A stretch of 64,000 nucleotides of DNA. It comes from Balanoglossus misakiensis. Its lineage: Eukaryota; Hemichordata. A program made the position numbers and the translations under genes. Below are positions 37,753 through 49,200 of this stretch, in pieces; position 1 is the stretch's first letter, and each line of letters opens with the position of its first letter. The stretch lies in the NCBI GenBank assembly GCA_040954595.2, contig CM082586.2, positions 11,718,001 to 11,782,000 of the forward strand. The letters are read 5' to 3'. The notes below the pieces were generated by a model. It was not told the DNA's origin, did no database searches, and was given only the letters and a program-made list of their open reading frames with translations.

Positions 37753-37757
37753 ATAAA
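37752..37757 (+). terminator. Poly-A signal of the BTB-BACK-PHR gene
   Basis: AATAAA begins at the last base of the TAA stop (37,750-37,752). This implies a very short 3' UTR. Confidence 0.5.
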
Positions 37758-39569
37758 GGTGTTGTTTGGCAGGACATGGTGTATTGGTTTCTGGCACCCA
37801 TCTTGACTGAAAGAATTTTGATGAAATCAATTTGTAATTCTTGAGGGATGATATGTGTTTTACCAGGTCCCATTTGGTATATGCATATATACCATTGGAA
37901 CCTTATGGGATTGGTTGCGTCTGTAATAGTATTTATCAGAAATTTCATTTGAGGGTGTGCATCAGATGTAGTTTCCTTGATTTTGTTTTTCAAATCAAGG
38001 GGAAGAAATCAATTGTATATTTTTGGGATGATTTAGGACATTCTTGGTCAAAAAATATTTCTCAAAAGCCTCTACCCTGATTGCTTTGAAATTTGCAGAC
38101 CCTTTAATGAAAGTGTAGATTTCGTATTCTTGTGGCTGTTTTTTCCATTTTTGGTACAAAAATCAATTTCTCTGAAACGGGTTGTCCATCCAATTGCTTT
38201 GCAATTTACTAAATGTAGTTTCCTTTGGGGATTGTTATTATGATATATCAAAATTATAGTGAAAATGAAAATCTTGTATTTTTGTATTATGTTTTCTAGG
38301 TTTCCATGTATTAGTTGATATCAGAAAGTTTTCAATTGATTTCTGTAAAATTTGAGTTGTGAGTCAACGGGATGTGCTCCTTTATAATTATAATGGGATC
38401 AAATCAAAGTAAAATTTGAATTGTTGTATTTTATGACATTTTGTCTTATACATTTACCACAATTTTTTTTATCTCAAGCAGAAAAATATCCTGAACATTG
38501 TTCTTTGCAAGTTAGATGAAATCCCCTAATGAGTTTTTTTACACAGAAAATGTCTACATGTTTATATAACTTAGCCCATCTGTCAAGAGACAGTTCTATT
38601 TGCTGTTCTATTTGGTGTGTGCACAGTACACATGCCATTGGCAGCTCACGAGTCAGTCAATGGCCAGTCAGTGTTTGCCCGTTGATCTGTGTGTGTGTAT
38701 TCTGGTGAAAACCTTTCCTTCCGTAATCCTTAAACGGGACCACACTGTCCTTGACGGTATTTTTCTCTTTGATTCTGAAATTGTCATGATAATTCCAGGC
38801 CCTTACACTATAGGCACTTTGCAAATGTTAGCAGCTGAGTTATCGAACCCTATCAAAATACCTAAACTGTTTCTTTTGCTACTTACAACATATGTCTGTG
38901 ACAAATACTGCTTCATCATTTTATTATATAAATGCTCAATTGCAACACTGATTTGAGAGAAATGTATCTTGGCTTATTTTATAGTTCTGTAAATAATTTC
39001 CAAGTACATGTAGTACTGTTGACAAAATTTGATTAACTACTGCTTTATACTGTCATGGGCACCAACTCCGTCAATTATATGTGATTGAACTGCCAGTATG
39101 AACTCTCGTAAACCGCCACATTTCCACTCCACTATGACCAATTGATCTGAGTGAAACGGCGTCGCAATGAAATTTGGACTGTCATAAGCCATATATCACA
39201 TGTAAGCAATATGGATGATTTCAATGCTTCTTTATGCTTTGTATTGTGTAAAGCTCTGTTGTGTCAGCTAGTTTCTGGTTTGAGTCTAGTCATGGATTTC
39301 ATTGTCAATACATGATGCGATTGCTGTTATCATAGAAAATAGAGTTCAAGTCAACAACAGCCTTTAAACATATGCATACTGTGTCTTCTAGCAGAATACT
39401 TGGTGTATAAAAGCACTTTTGACAACTTGTATGGCATTTATATTCTACTGGGTGTATCAACTAATAGTTTGTTCTATTGGCGGCAGCATGTAGAAATGTT
39501 CAGTGTTGCCAGTAGGAGATGAGGTACAACAGATAGTTATTTTATGTTATGCTTTTAATATCATTTCAG
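37758..39569. other. Intergenic stretch with a dispersed repeat copy
   Basis: A 37 bp near-palindrome, GGTCCCATTTGGTATATGC and its inverse, lies at 37,866-37,902. It is followed by CTTATGGGATTGGTTGCGTC, matching the repeat at 41,394. Sequence to about 38,480 has the character of the same dispersed element. The rest (38,500-39,569) shows no clear gene; an open frame at 38,600-38,956 has no recognisable domain. Confidence 0.5.
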
Positions 39570-42500
39570 ATGTATAAGAGAAAAGAAGACCTGACCAAAG
39601 GTAAATGTGAAATGTACTGTAAATGTAGGAAGATTTTTTCCCTTGGAAATTTTGCACTCGTCAATTTGGATAATTCACAAAAATTGTTTTCTAGAATTCG
39701 TATTTTTCAGCACAGTTGCTTTCTCACTGGATGCCTATGGAATATCCAACTCATTGAAAAAAGTGCAACTGTTCAAACAATTTAAGTAACACTTAATGTT
39801 TTTTATCCCTTGAAAGAGAGTCAAGAAGCATTGGGGCGACTAGCCGAACAGTTTCAGATGAAAGAGGCTGAAGTAAAATCAAAGAGACTGAAGCGATCTG
39901 TTCCAAAGCCACCAGAACAACAGGTAGGAATTGCAATCCAAATGATACATACATGAAGAAAGATAAGAACTGCCTTTCTTGAAGTATTTTGGGAAGTTTT
40001 TAGTCCCCCCCCCCCCACCACTAACCTTTTTGTATTTTGTCTACACTTTTGTTTTCTTTCCATTCTACACCCAATAGCATGATGAATTGCCCAGTACATG
40101 TATTTAATTTCTCATCATCTAATTTACAGACAAGGTAAACATTCTAGACACTGGTAATTTCATCATGCTTTAGGGAATAGAATAGAAGTGTAGAGTATAC
40201 ATACACAGGAAAGTATAGACCAAGGTTATGTACAGTTCAGCCTTTAAGCATTATACGTAATTGCTAGGAGTTATAACACATGTTTTCTTCATATCCATGC
40301 AATGTACAAGTCTTTTCCTTGTTAGTTATTTCCTGATTTTATGAAAATTTAAGTTTATATTCATGCCATTTTACATACATTTATTAAAATTTTGATGTTT
40401 ACCCTATTTTGTAACATTTTCATTCAGGTGTTAAATGTTACACCACTGATAAAAGACAGTAAAGGAGTTCTAAAGAAAATGGGGGCAGTACTACCATCAG
40501 CTGTCGGCAGAAAAAGTCAGGTGGCCATTACCGTGGACAGTGGCTCAAATGCCATGCACTGGGCCCAGAGTGTATCGGCACACTTCATCGACGTGGATTT
40601 TGTACCTTATGAGATGAATGACATAGGAGTGTTCATAAGGATGAAGGACCCAATGAATTTCCAATTAAAAGACCTGAAGGCAAAATACAAAAGTATGAAG
40701 GCGAAGACAGACAAGTTGCCAGTCTTCATGTTTGCAGTTGGGCAGAGTGAGTAAATCATGTCTATTTACATTGTCACAAGTTGTGTCAAGTATTTAACTG
40801 GATAAATTGAAAGGTTGTTTTTTTTCTTTGTGCCCGTTTTGTGTTGGATTATCCAGGTTAAAAAGTCATGGTAGTTTTTTATTATTCACTTGCTTCTTTT
40901 TAAACAAAAACAGACAAAAATAGAAGTGGCAGAACTTGTTTTGTTGGAAGAAAAGCGCCATTTCTGTCATTGTCACATGACTGGGCAGACCCCATTATCC
41001 AGTGGGTATCATTGGCATGGTGGACTTTATGGTTGGTATATTCATGCTATCATGCAATTATGCAAAGCCTGGCATGAACATAACAAATTCAACAAATGCC
41101 ATTTTAGACATGTATTTGCAAAATTGCAGGATAGTGGTACCTGTCTGGTCATGTGACAATGGCCCAAGTATGGGCACTTTTATTCCAACAATGCTACCTC
41201 CAAGTTCCACCACTTTGATTGTGTAAGTGCACAGGTGCATTATACTTGATTAACTTGATTATCTGACTCAAAGGTTGCACTAAAAAAGTTTCAGCCTTGT
41301 CTATCAGTGACCCCTTAAGGCAAAGTCTCTCTCTGCTTCTTGCTGCTTTTTTACATTAATTATGTTTGATACAAGATATTGTTTGTGTTATTAGGTCCCA
41401 TTGGTATAGGCCTATATACCATGGGACCTTATGGGATGGGTTGTGTCTGTATGGATGTATGTATGTATGTCTGTATGTCCGTCCACATCAAAAACTTGAA
41501 AACCGCTGCGCGTATCACCTTGATATTTGGTGTGCAGATGCAGGCAGGGCTGTAGATGGGAGTTTGTCCAAACGAAGTTGCCAGGCCCAAAAATATGCAA
41601 ATGAGCCAGTAAAATGTGAAATTTATCAAAACTCTGAAAGTCAACAACTACTGCTCAGATTGCTTTAAAAATTGGTATGCATGTACCTTATGTCAACCTC
41701 ACATCGACCTGTAAGTGTTAAGTTAATATCATGGATGTTTTATTTTTTATGAATTTTTTAGTCTTTTTATTAAATTTATACCTTTACTTATACCTCTATG
41801 GTTAAGCTATGTCCACGTCTTATTGTGGAGTTCTGGTCTGTGCAATAGTCCTGTACAGTGACTGTCTATTGGTCAGTGAGCACAATGGGGCCAAAATAAA
41901 AGGCAAATTTTTGGGCTCACCTGTAACACCTGCTTAACACATTAATTATGTGCATACCTAATTCCAGGCTAACCAATAAGGCTATAGGTTTGGTTTTTAT
42001 TGAACATGGACCAGTATAAGGTCAAAATTTCTTGCCCAAATTTTGCATGACCTCAGGTGACCTTTGACCTACTTTATCATATCTTGGCATCCAGAGCAGG
42101 TAGAGACTTCGCGTTTGGAGGGTTGGGACTAAAATTGAAAAGCCAAAATTGGGGGTCACCTGTGACACTTGCATATCTCATTAATTATGTGCATACCTAA
42201 TTCCAGGCTAACCAATAGGGCTATAGGTTTGGTTTTTGTTGAACATGGACCAGTATAGGGTCAAAATTTTATGCCCAAATTTTGCATGACCTCAGGTGAC
42301 CTTTGACCTACTTTTCCATATCTTGGCATCCAGAGCAGATGTGCTTATTGCTATGTTGCTATGTTTTTACATGTAGACATACAGCGAATCAACATTCGAC
42401 CACACACAACTTCCATTTCACTTGTATGATGATATGAGAATAAAAACTCGCCCCAAATGAAAAAAATGGTAGAGGAATATTATTCATTTTGGCGATTTTT

Positions 42501-45191
42501 TTTCACTCATGTCTTCAAGCCAAATGGAAGGTGTGTGTGGTTGAACGTTGATTCACTATATATCCACACATATAATAACATAAACGGTGTCTTGTATCAA
42601 ACATAATTAATGGAAAAGGGGCAGCAAGAGAGAGACATTGTCCCTTTAATGACCTATTTTCCAGAGTAAATCTGTCCTTTTGTTATGTGTAGTCCCAGGT
42701 TAGAACTATGGTTTGTAGTTTCATTGCCAAAGGTTTAAGGATCCTCCTACGAGAACATCTGGTCTTTGTATAGTCAACATTAAGAAATGATTTTAGTATG
42801 GACTAAAACTCAGTAGTAAATAATTAACAGTTTCTTTATGCATATGTGAGCTATGCTGATGTGCTTATCAATTTTCAGGGCATTTCTGTATTCTGTATTT
42901 TTTTTTTGTATTCCACAGCAAAACATTCTTTGAAAGCATCCTTTGTTCAAAAGAAGCTGCAACTGCAAGACAAAGAGTTCGAGCAGCAAGAGGAACCTGA
43001 ACAAGAACAAGAAATGGTCAAGGTATAATGGCATGAATATTTTAACATGTGAAATTTAGTCTGCCAGTGATGTCATGGTTTGTAATACAGTGTGGCATAC
43101 AGTATCTACTGGCGATGAATTGAAATCTTGACATTTCAACAAAATTTATGGGGAACAAAAAATATAGTTTAAGCACAAAACAGCAACATTTTACAAAATC
43201 ATAATTACAGCCAGATAGATATTTCATTTTTTTATTTTCTGTTATAGGGTACTGACAATAAAAAAAGTTAGTGTCCTGTGATCCTGTGTCCTGTGATCCT
43301 GTGTCCTGTGATCCTGTGTCCTGTGATGGTGTCAATGAAGATGTAGAAGTGATTGCGGTTGAAAATTCTGTTGACATAACAGTGGTGGAGGAGGTGGCAG
43401 CTTCATGTGAGGAATCCATGAAAGAATGTACTGCTGAACAGGCATTGAATTCAGAACAGGTTAGACATGATTAATTAACTACTATAAATGATGGAGCAGG
43501 TTCTCCGAATAAATATTCGAATGATCAGGCACTTCTAGTCAATACCAATTGTATTTATTGGCAAAATGTCTATTCTGCTACAGTAAAACCTGTCGAAACT
43601 GAACACCAAAGTGACTGAAGAAATTATTCCATTTGCAAAGGTGTCTGGTTTATAGGGGTTCTTTTAACATGTGGTTCCATGTCAAAGGGACAGGAACATG
43701 TGTTCAATATAGATAGGTTTCAAGATTAGACAGGTTTTACTGCTGCATGAGGAAATATGGGGACAGTCAGAGCAGATATGATGGAAAATAACTCTGACTG
43801 GTATTTGCAAAGGTGTTGAAAGATTATGGAATGACTCTTAAACAAATGGGGCTTTCACATGTGATGTTTAGGCCGCCCCTGGGGGATATTGATTAGTCTA
43901 AGGTATTAAATGGTATCAATATTAACGTTACAGGAAAGAGAGAAACAAGCTCAAAGGAAATTGCAGAGGAAAGATGTAAGTTTAGTCGAATTTTGATTCT
44001 GAGTCATACATTTGACTGGATTGGTTATACTCCTACACCAAAGTGACAGTTTGGGCAATGATGTTAATACTGGATTGAAACGTGTTGATTGTCTTTGTAG
44101 TTTTTGATAAATTCTTCATTTTTACATTTATAGGATAGTTTTTGATAAATTGTTAATTTTTAGGTCCAATGTCTAAAAATTTAGAGCTCAGAGGTGCATT
44201 CTACTAAATGTTTGTTTTGTACTTTCTCATCCACATACCTATTTCACGTTAGGCAAGGCAATCTCTTCCCTAGGAACCGGTTAGTCAGTGAATTGTCTGC
44301 TCAGGTTATGACACTCAATGTGTTTATTTCTTTACAGGCAGCACAGCCCAGAGCCGAAAATATAAGATTGCCCTTGATTAACGAAAGGAAAAGACAAATC
44401 TGCATCATGGTGAACGATGAGGTCCTGGACAGGCCATTCAGAGACCTAGATACACTCAAAGTAAGTCAAGATATGGGCCATCAAGTGTAAATTGTGTGTT
44501 TCATGTTCACTGTTCAAATACAGTCCGTTGCAGCCTTACAATGTAAGGCATTTCTGAGTGTAACTGCAGTCATACCAAAATAAAGAAACCAAGGTTTGGA
44601 TTAATCATCATATTCTAGCATTATAATTGTAAACATAAAAGAATCTATTTGCTTTGCAGGATGTCTTTGATTGGATTTGCGGTACAGTTGATTCAGAAGA
44701 TCTTCCTTGCAGATTTTTTCTGCAATGTTTCGATCCTCCCAACTGTGTTGATTTTCAGTGTCAGCATGAATACCATGCCACAGCTGAGGCTGACTTCCTT
44801 TTAGTAGAATATCTACCAGAAATGATGCTAGTGAAAGAGGTAATTTAATAATTTTAAATTTTTTTGATGATATTTGCATATTTCGGTGTTTGCCAATTTT
44901 GAGAGATTGATCAACTGTCTTTTTTAGCAGTTTTATACTGAAAATCGAGTTGTCCAAAAATGCACAACATTCTTCAGTCTCGTGAAACAGAATCCAAATG
45001 TTCACATAGTACAGCTATTCTGATTACCAAGTTTTATTTCGCATCACAAAATGTCAGTACATACACATGAATATGATAAACAATGTTTTTTAATGCATGA
45101 AATCACTTTTTTATTTGTTCTACAGATTAGTGGTGACCTGGATGACACCCTAACAAACTATGATGATGTTCTTCTGTGTGGGCTGTTTTGA
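39570..45191 (+). CDS. Multi-exon gene of unknown function
   Basis: I built nine exons with GT-AG borders: 39,570-39,600; 39,817-39,923; 40,428-40,746; 42,919-43,022; 43,248-43,459; 43,934-43,975; 44,338-44,460; 44,660-44,839; 45,126-45,191 (TGA). Phases match at every junction except inside 43,248-43,459, which is one base short in an A-run. The product is about 394 residues. It starts lysine-rich (MYKRKEDLTK), has a ~106-residue folded-looking exon, then Q/E-rich coiled-coil-like segments (QDKEFEQQEEPEQEQE; EREKQAQRKLQRKD). The C-terminal domain, with PFRDLDTLKDVFDWI and FLLVEYLP, is faintly like a ubiquitin-like or UBX fold. I do not recognise the family. The Met at 39,570 follows a splice acceptor, so upstream exons may exist. 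It is convergent with the integrase-type gene at 46.2-52.9 kb. Confidence 0.7.
40428..40746 (+). CDS. Largest exon of the unknown plus-strand gene
   Basis: The acceptor TTTCATTCAG and donor GTGAGT frame 106 codons plus one base (phase 1 out, completed by CA of the next exon at 42,919). The translation has a hydrophobic strand (VAITVDSGSN), an aromatic segment (HFIDVDFVPYEMNDIGVFIR), a lysine-rich helix (DLKAKYKSMKAKTDK) and a final strand (LPVFMFAVGQ). This pattern suggests a small alpha/beta domain, but I cannot name it. Confidence 0.72.
41394..41428. repeat. 35 bp palindromic head of a dispersed repeat
   Basis: GGTCCCATTGGTATAGGCC followed by its near-inverse ending CCATGGGACC, then CTTATGGGATGGGTTGTGTC. 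The same head occurs at 37,866-37,902. It is followed by a TGTATG/GTATGTCTG microsatellite and CCGTCCACATCAAAAACTTG. This looks like the end of a multicopy element. Confidence 0.7.
41912..42345. repeat. 239 bp direct tandem pair
   Basis: ATTAATTATGTGCATACC occurs at 41,941 and 42,180. The following ~165 bp (ACCAATAAGGCTATAGGTTT, GACCTCAGGTGACCTTTGAC) match closely in both copies. The second copy stops at CATCCAGAGCAG. Confidence 0.88.
42382..42559. mobile_element. 178 bp MITE with 32-35 bp inverted ends
   Basis: The left end AGCGAATCAACATTCGACC and the inverse of the right end AGTGAATCAACGTTCAACC match closely and continue through ACACACAACTTCCATTT. The flanking TA on both sides could be the target duplication, as in Tc1/mariner-type elements. 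Confidence 0.75.
43248..43459 (+). CDS. Exon with VSCDP repeats and one-base frame defect
   Basis: After the acceptor TTCTGTTATAG the in-phase frame reads GTDNKK, then hits a TAG because the A-run at 43,260-43,266 has 7 A. The exon is 212 bp, one short of a multiple of 3 although both neighbours need phase 0. After the run, the frame that agrees with the donor at 43,460 is open: VSCDP repeats, then an acidic stretch (NEDVEVIAVENSVDITVVEE). Either a base is missing in the run (sequencing or real mutation), or the exon is skipped, which keeps the frame. Confidence 0.6.
43271..43330 (+). repeat. 15 bp coding microsatellite (VSCDP x4)
   Basis: GTGTCCTGTGATCCT occurs three times in a row, with a fourth copy ending GATGGT. 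The unit is in frame and adds Val-Ser-Cys-Asp-Pro per copy. It is likely to vary in length between alleles. Confidence 0.85.
43581..43742. mobile_element. 162 bp MITE, CAGTAAAACCTGTC ends
   Basis: CAGTAAAACCTGTC at 43,581 is repeated exactly in inverse at 43,729-43,742. TA precedes the left end. Such CAGT-starting ends with TA targets are common in pogo/Tigger-related MITEs. The family assignment is tentative. Confidence 0.75.
44338..44839 (+). CDS. Exons encoding the C-terminal conserved-looking domain
   Basis: Exons 44,338-44,460 (41 codons) and 44,660-44,839 (60 codons), both phase 0, together encode one domain. It has a beta-strand-like start (RQICIMVNDEVLD), the linker PFRDLDTLKDVFDWICGTV, a cysteine-rich middle (CRFFLQCFDPPNCVDFQC) and a hydrophobic end (ADFLLVEYLPEMMLVKE). 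The layout of strands and the VFDWI helix is ubiquitin-like in style, by analogy only. The last exon (45,126-45,191) adds an acidic tail ending GLF. Confidence 0.68.
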
Positions 45192-45220
45192 ACTGTACTT
45201 GTGAACATTTTTTTTTTACT

Positions 45221-45420
45221 AGGGGACCATTCAGTTTTTACGGCGGGAGGTAGGTAGGGGGAGTCGGCAAAATCAAGGGGGTGTCACTTAAATTTGGAAA
45301 TTCAAAAGGGGGGTCATCATTTTTTGGTCCCGTGTAAAGGGAATGGGGGGGGGGGGTCTGCCTGTTTTTGAAAACAGATGACACAAACTTGCCCCAAGCC
45401 ATGAAAACTGAACGGCCTCT
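45221..45420. mobile_element. ~200 bp MITE-like element with imperfect TIRs
   Basis: The left end GGACCATTCAGTTTTTACGG pairs with the inverse of the right end, GGCCGTTCAGTTTTCATGG. The interior is G-rich on the plus strand, with a 12-G run. It lies just downstream of the stop of the plus-strand gene, so it may sit in its 3' UTR. Confidence 0.65.
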
Positions 45421-46197
45421 AAAGTATTAGCTGTTGTATTGTTCTCTTTAGTTGTGTAGTTTAGAAAAGTTCTTCAAGGCAAGGTGTCAAGTGCAAGTAG
45501 AGTTCTTTTGCTGCAAATGCTGTAGTGGGTTCATGATTCCATCCATTCATTTGGCATATGTTCCGTGCCACAACTGCGAAATCTTCATTGCAACCATTAT
45601 TAAAGTTACACTGTGACTTGCATAGCAAGAAAGTTTGAGAGCCAGCGTTGACTGAATGTATGTAGTTCCGACAATTAGGGCGGTCTGAAATAACAAAATA
45701 TGTTTGTTCAAATAAGAATTTATGTATGGGTTAAATACTATGAGGGTATTACGAAAATACTGCAAAGTATGCTCAAGGACATTAGCGCCACGTATCGCCT
45801 GATGCGTAGCGGAGGGCGATGCACTATGCTAATGTCCAAATATATACTTTGTGGTATTTTCATAATAAAATTATTATTGTACATCTTACATCTCAGTTAG
45901 TTCTTGTGTTGCATATTATTTGGCTTTCAAAACGCTGGTACGATCAACCATAACCGATCAGCTGAAACACAGTACACAGTGAGCAGCCATCTTTCTTTTT
46001 TGTTTATATTGGAGTATCTATTGTTCTTGGTGCCAGATGTATATTAAGTTATTTTATTTTATTTACCTTAAGCAATGAAGTGATTGAAATGTTATTTTTC
46101 TATCATTCTCTGCAGATGTTATGTAATCTTGAGATTTTTGTTGAGGAAACTTTCCAATGTTCATGATTTATGCTTTAAACACTGCATGTCATTTACT
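45421..46197. other. Convergent intergenic region
   Basis: This lies between the 3' ends of the plus-strand unknown gene and the minus-strand integrase-type gene. Apart from the foldback element at 45,745-45,870, it is AT-rich with no coding signal I can support. Confidence 0.5.
45745..45870. mobile_element. ~126 bp foldback element
   Basis: GGACATTAGCGCCACGTATC on the left is mirrored by the inverse of GTGCACTATGCTAATGTCC-like sequence on the right. The flanking ACAAAGTAT and GAAAATAC motifs are also inverted. The arms are about 55 bp around a short centre (TGATGCGTAGCGGA). It would form a stable hairpin. Confidence 0.75.
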
Positions 46198-46289
46198 TCA
46201 TGGATAAGCCTTATGTTGACCTAATGAGTGAAATACCCACATGACTTGTGATCTACATTCAGTCACAGGGTCCAGATTAGGTAGCATTT
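46198..46289 (-). CDS. Tentative last exon of the integrase gene
   Basis: The acceptor AAATTGCAG fits phase 1 and opens 29 codons (MLPNLDPVTECRS, then QVMWVFHSLGQHKAYP) to a TGA at 46,200-46,198. The phase fits, but I cannot compare the sequence with a family, so this could be a chance frame. Confidence 0.4.
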
Positions 46290-49200
46290 CTGCAATTTTA
46301 ATGAATCTTTGTTGGTTTCTTTATTTTGTTGCAATAAAAAAGTACCTAGTAACTCAGGACAGGTATAGAGAATTTCTGGAATGCCTGATACAGAATCTCC
46401 TTTATTTTGTCGCCTTATTCTGTGGTGGTTCCACCTCTCAACTACCTCATCCAGTTCCCTTTGCATGACAGAAAAATAACAAAACTGCATACTCATTCTG
46501 AAAGAAAAAATGCAAATTGATTTCAAGATGCTTGGGAATAATATGTGCATTTTATCATACTTAACAAATAGCATAATGTTACAAGTTTATGGAAATTCAT
46601 CCAGTTAAAAATATGATTTCCAGCAGATCTACGGATTTCAAACGAACTGCAATATTTGATCTCCTGTCTATGTCTCTACCATCCTGTCTGTGTCTGTTTC
46701 TTCTCTGCTCTGTGCAAACATTGACAGATTGAATAATGGAATTTCTTTCATTACTTGAAACAAAACATAAAGTGTATCAACTCACATGTTGACCGGGTCA
46801 CCTAACTGCAAATGACCCATTGATACCAAATCCTAGGGGATAAAAAATTGATAGTGGTGAATTTCCTGTAATGCTACAGTAAAATGTGTCAGTGAATGTG
46901 GTCTTGTACTTGTGTATAAACTGCCTGCAAGGCCATGGCCAAGAAAAAAAATGTTTGGAAAGCCTAGTCCTCATGTATAAAAACTCTGCAGGACAATTCA
47001 ACATCATGATATGAACTGACTTGAGCTATACTGGTTATTTTTCTCATTCCTACACACAACTGCATCCACTAATGACATTGCATCTTGGGCTGTGGCACAT
47101 TCTATGAGAATACAAATTTTGTCACTTATACAACCATCTTTGTGTTTGAGTTGATTTTGTTTTGCAGAACACATTTGTACAAGCCAAATGATACTTTACC
47201 TTAAAATGGTCAATCCACCAATCTGCACTTTTACTTCTTAACACACCCCACCATCGTTCAATACGCTGTAAGAAGAGATCACAATGAAAACAATGGTCTG
47301 ACACAATTACTGTCACCACTCTGAACAAACAAATGTGAAACACGATACCAAAAGTGTCTTTTTTGGATTATATTGTGAAACAAAAAACTGCACCAAATTT
47401 GAACAAAATTTGCTCAGGCATGCAGCAGCAATGGAATCGGTGACTGAAGTAGGGAAGATGGGGAGTCTATGAGGTTTGAGGATAGTCTCCTCAAGCATAT
47501 AGTCATCTTAACAAGGTAGTGGAAAAATGGGTAGTATTAACAGTCTTTTTATCTCATGACACGGTACAGCGTAGGTATTCCTAAGAAAAATTGTGATGTC
47601 ATTTGTCATATGTGGATAGAGGGCGCTGCGCATGGTCGACAAGTTCAGCAACATCGTCTCTTGGTACGAGCGAAAAATCACTCCTTAGTTGGAACTTTTT
47701 TTCATCACCGGTCAATGTGTCGATTTTTGAAGGCGTGGACTATTAGCTGGCAACGGATTTTTGCGGAAGATTGCTGTAACTTTTTGTCAAAAGTGAGTTT
47801 TCATTTTTATCTATCAAGTCGAAGCCAGCACACAGAATCCTGCCATTAGTTCCAGTCGATCTCATTATGCATGCAAAATAGTACTGGAATTCTGCTCCTT
47901 TGTTTAAAACCCACGTTGTGTAATCGAACACCTGTGCTCATTCACGATGCCGAGAAGAAAAGACCAAACACCATATGGATCATCAGACTCTTGCCAATCA
48001 ACACCTCCAGCTGGCACACCACGATCAATAGAAAACCGGCTTGCTGAAATCTGTTCACATGTAAATCACATACCGGCACTATTGATCAGTATTGCTGAGC
48101 TCAAAGAAAGCCAAAGCACAATAAATTCGTCACTTTAGTTCTTCAACGGACTTGTAGAGGAAGTACGTGGACGAGTTTCTACTTTGGAGCTTGAAAATAA
48201 AGAAGTCAAAGAAACGAATGCACAGCTTTTCACTCGCATCACAGAGCTCGAGAAATCTATGGAAAGTATGAATCAGTACAATAGACGTGAAAACATTGAA
48301 CTTCATGGAATTCCTGAAAGTGCAGATGATGGAGAAAATACAGATGCAATCGTAACAAGAGTGCTAAAAAAGATCGATCCAGGTATCAGTGACCACGACA
48401 TTGTGATTACCCACAGATTAGGTCAAAAGCATACAGGTGACAATGCTGCACCTACTTTCCCAAGACCAATCATTGTGCGATTCTTAAGCAGGAAGAAACG
48501 CGACTATATCCACCGGAACAAAAAGAAGCTAGCGACCATTACAACTGGAGATATTGGATATGCCAATCGGAACAAAATCTACGTAAATGAAAATCTAACT
48601 CCAAAAGCACGCAAACTTTTTAAGATGACGAACGTGAAGCTCAAATCAGCACGCTATAAGTATGCGTGGACGCGGAACGGTGAAGTTCTTGTGAAGAAAA
48701 GTGAGCAGTCACCTGTACTAGTGATAAGGAATGAGCTGGACCTTGCCAAGATTGTATAAACCATCTTGTAGACATTTTCTTGGTTTCCCATATATTGCTT
48801 CATGCCAAACTCAGTAAATGACATAGATGATGACATTTTCACAGTTACAAATCATATACTAGAACCGTCAACATTTAATGATAAATTTAGCTCTAGATCC
48901 AGCCATTCTTTCTCAGTATCTCATATTAATGCAAGATCTCTCTGTAATAGTATAGACGATGTACGTCTCCTGTATAATGAATGTATCACCAGTCCTTTTC
49001 ACATTATTGGTGTTTCAGAAACCTGGCAAATCAATAATCCAACTTTTTTTAATTTGCCAAATTACTCTTTTGAGTTAAATAGCAGAAACATCGGTCGGGG
49101 TGGCGGGGTAGGGGCATATATTCATTGTTCTCTTAAATACAAACTGTTAAACTTTAATGTGGTTCATTCTGAATCACTATGGTTTGAAATATGCGGGTTA

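Larger units (their letters stand above)
41308..42653. mobile_element. TIR element in intron, with nested repeats
   Basis: The sequence AGTCTCTCTCTGC...TTAATTATGTTTGATACAAG near 41,324-41,380 recurs inverted at about 42,580-42,640, so the two form inverted termini of about 85 bp. Between them lie the palindrome-headed repeat at 41,394, a 239 bp tandem pair at 41,912-42,345, and a small MITE at 42,382-42,559. There is no coding capacity. The exact ends and target duplication are unclear. Confidence 0.65.

Noticed and set aside
38600-38956. 118-codon ORF between the BTB gene and the unknown gene
   Set aside because: There is no recognisable domain and no matching splice phase to either neighbour.
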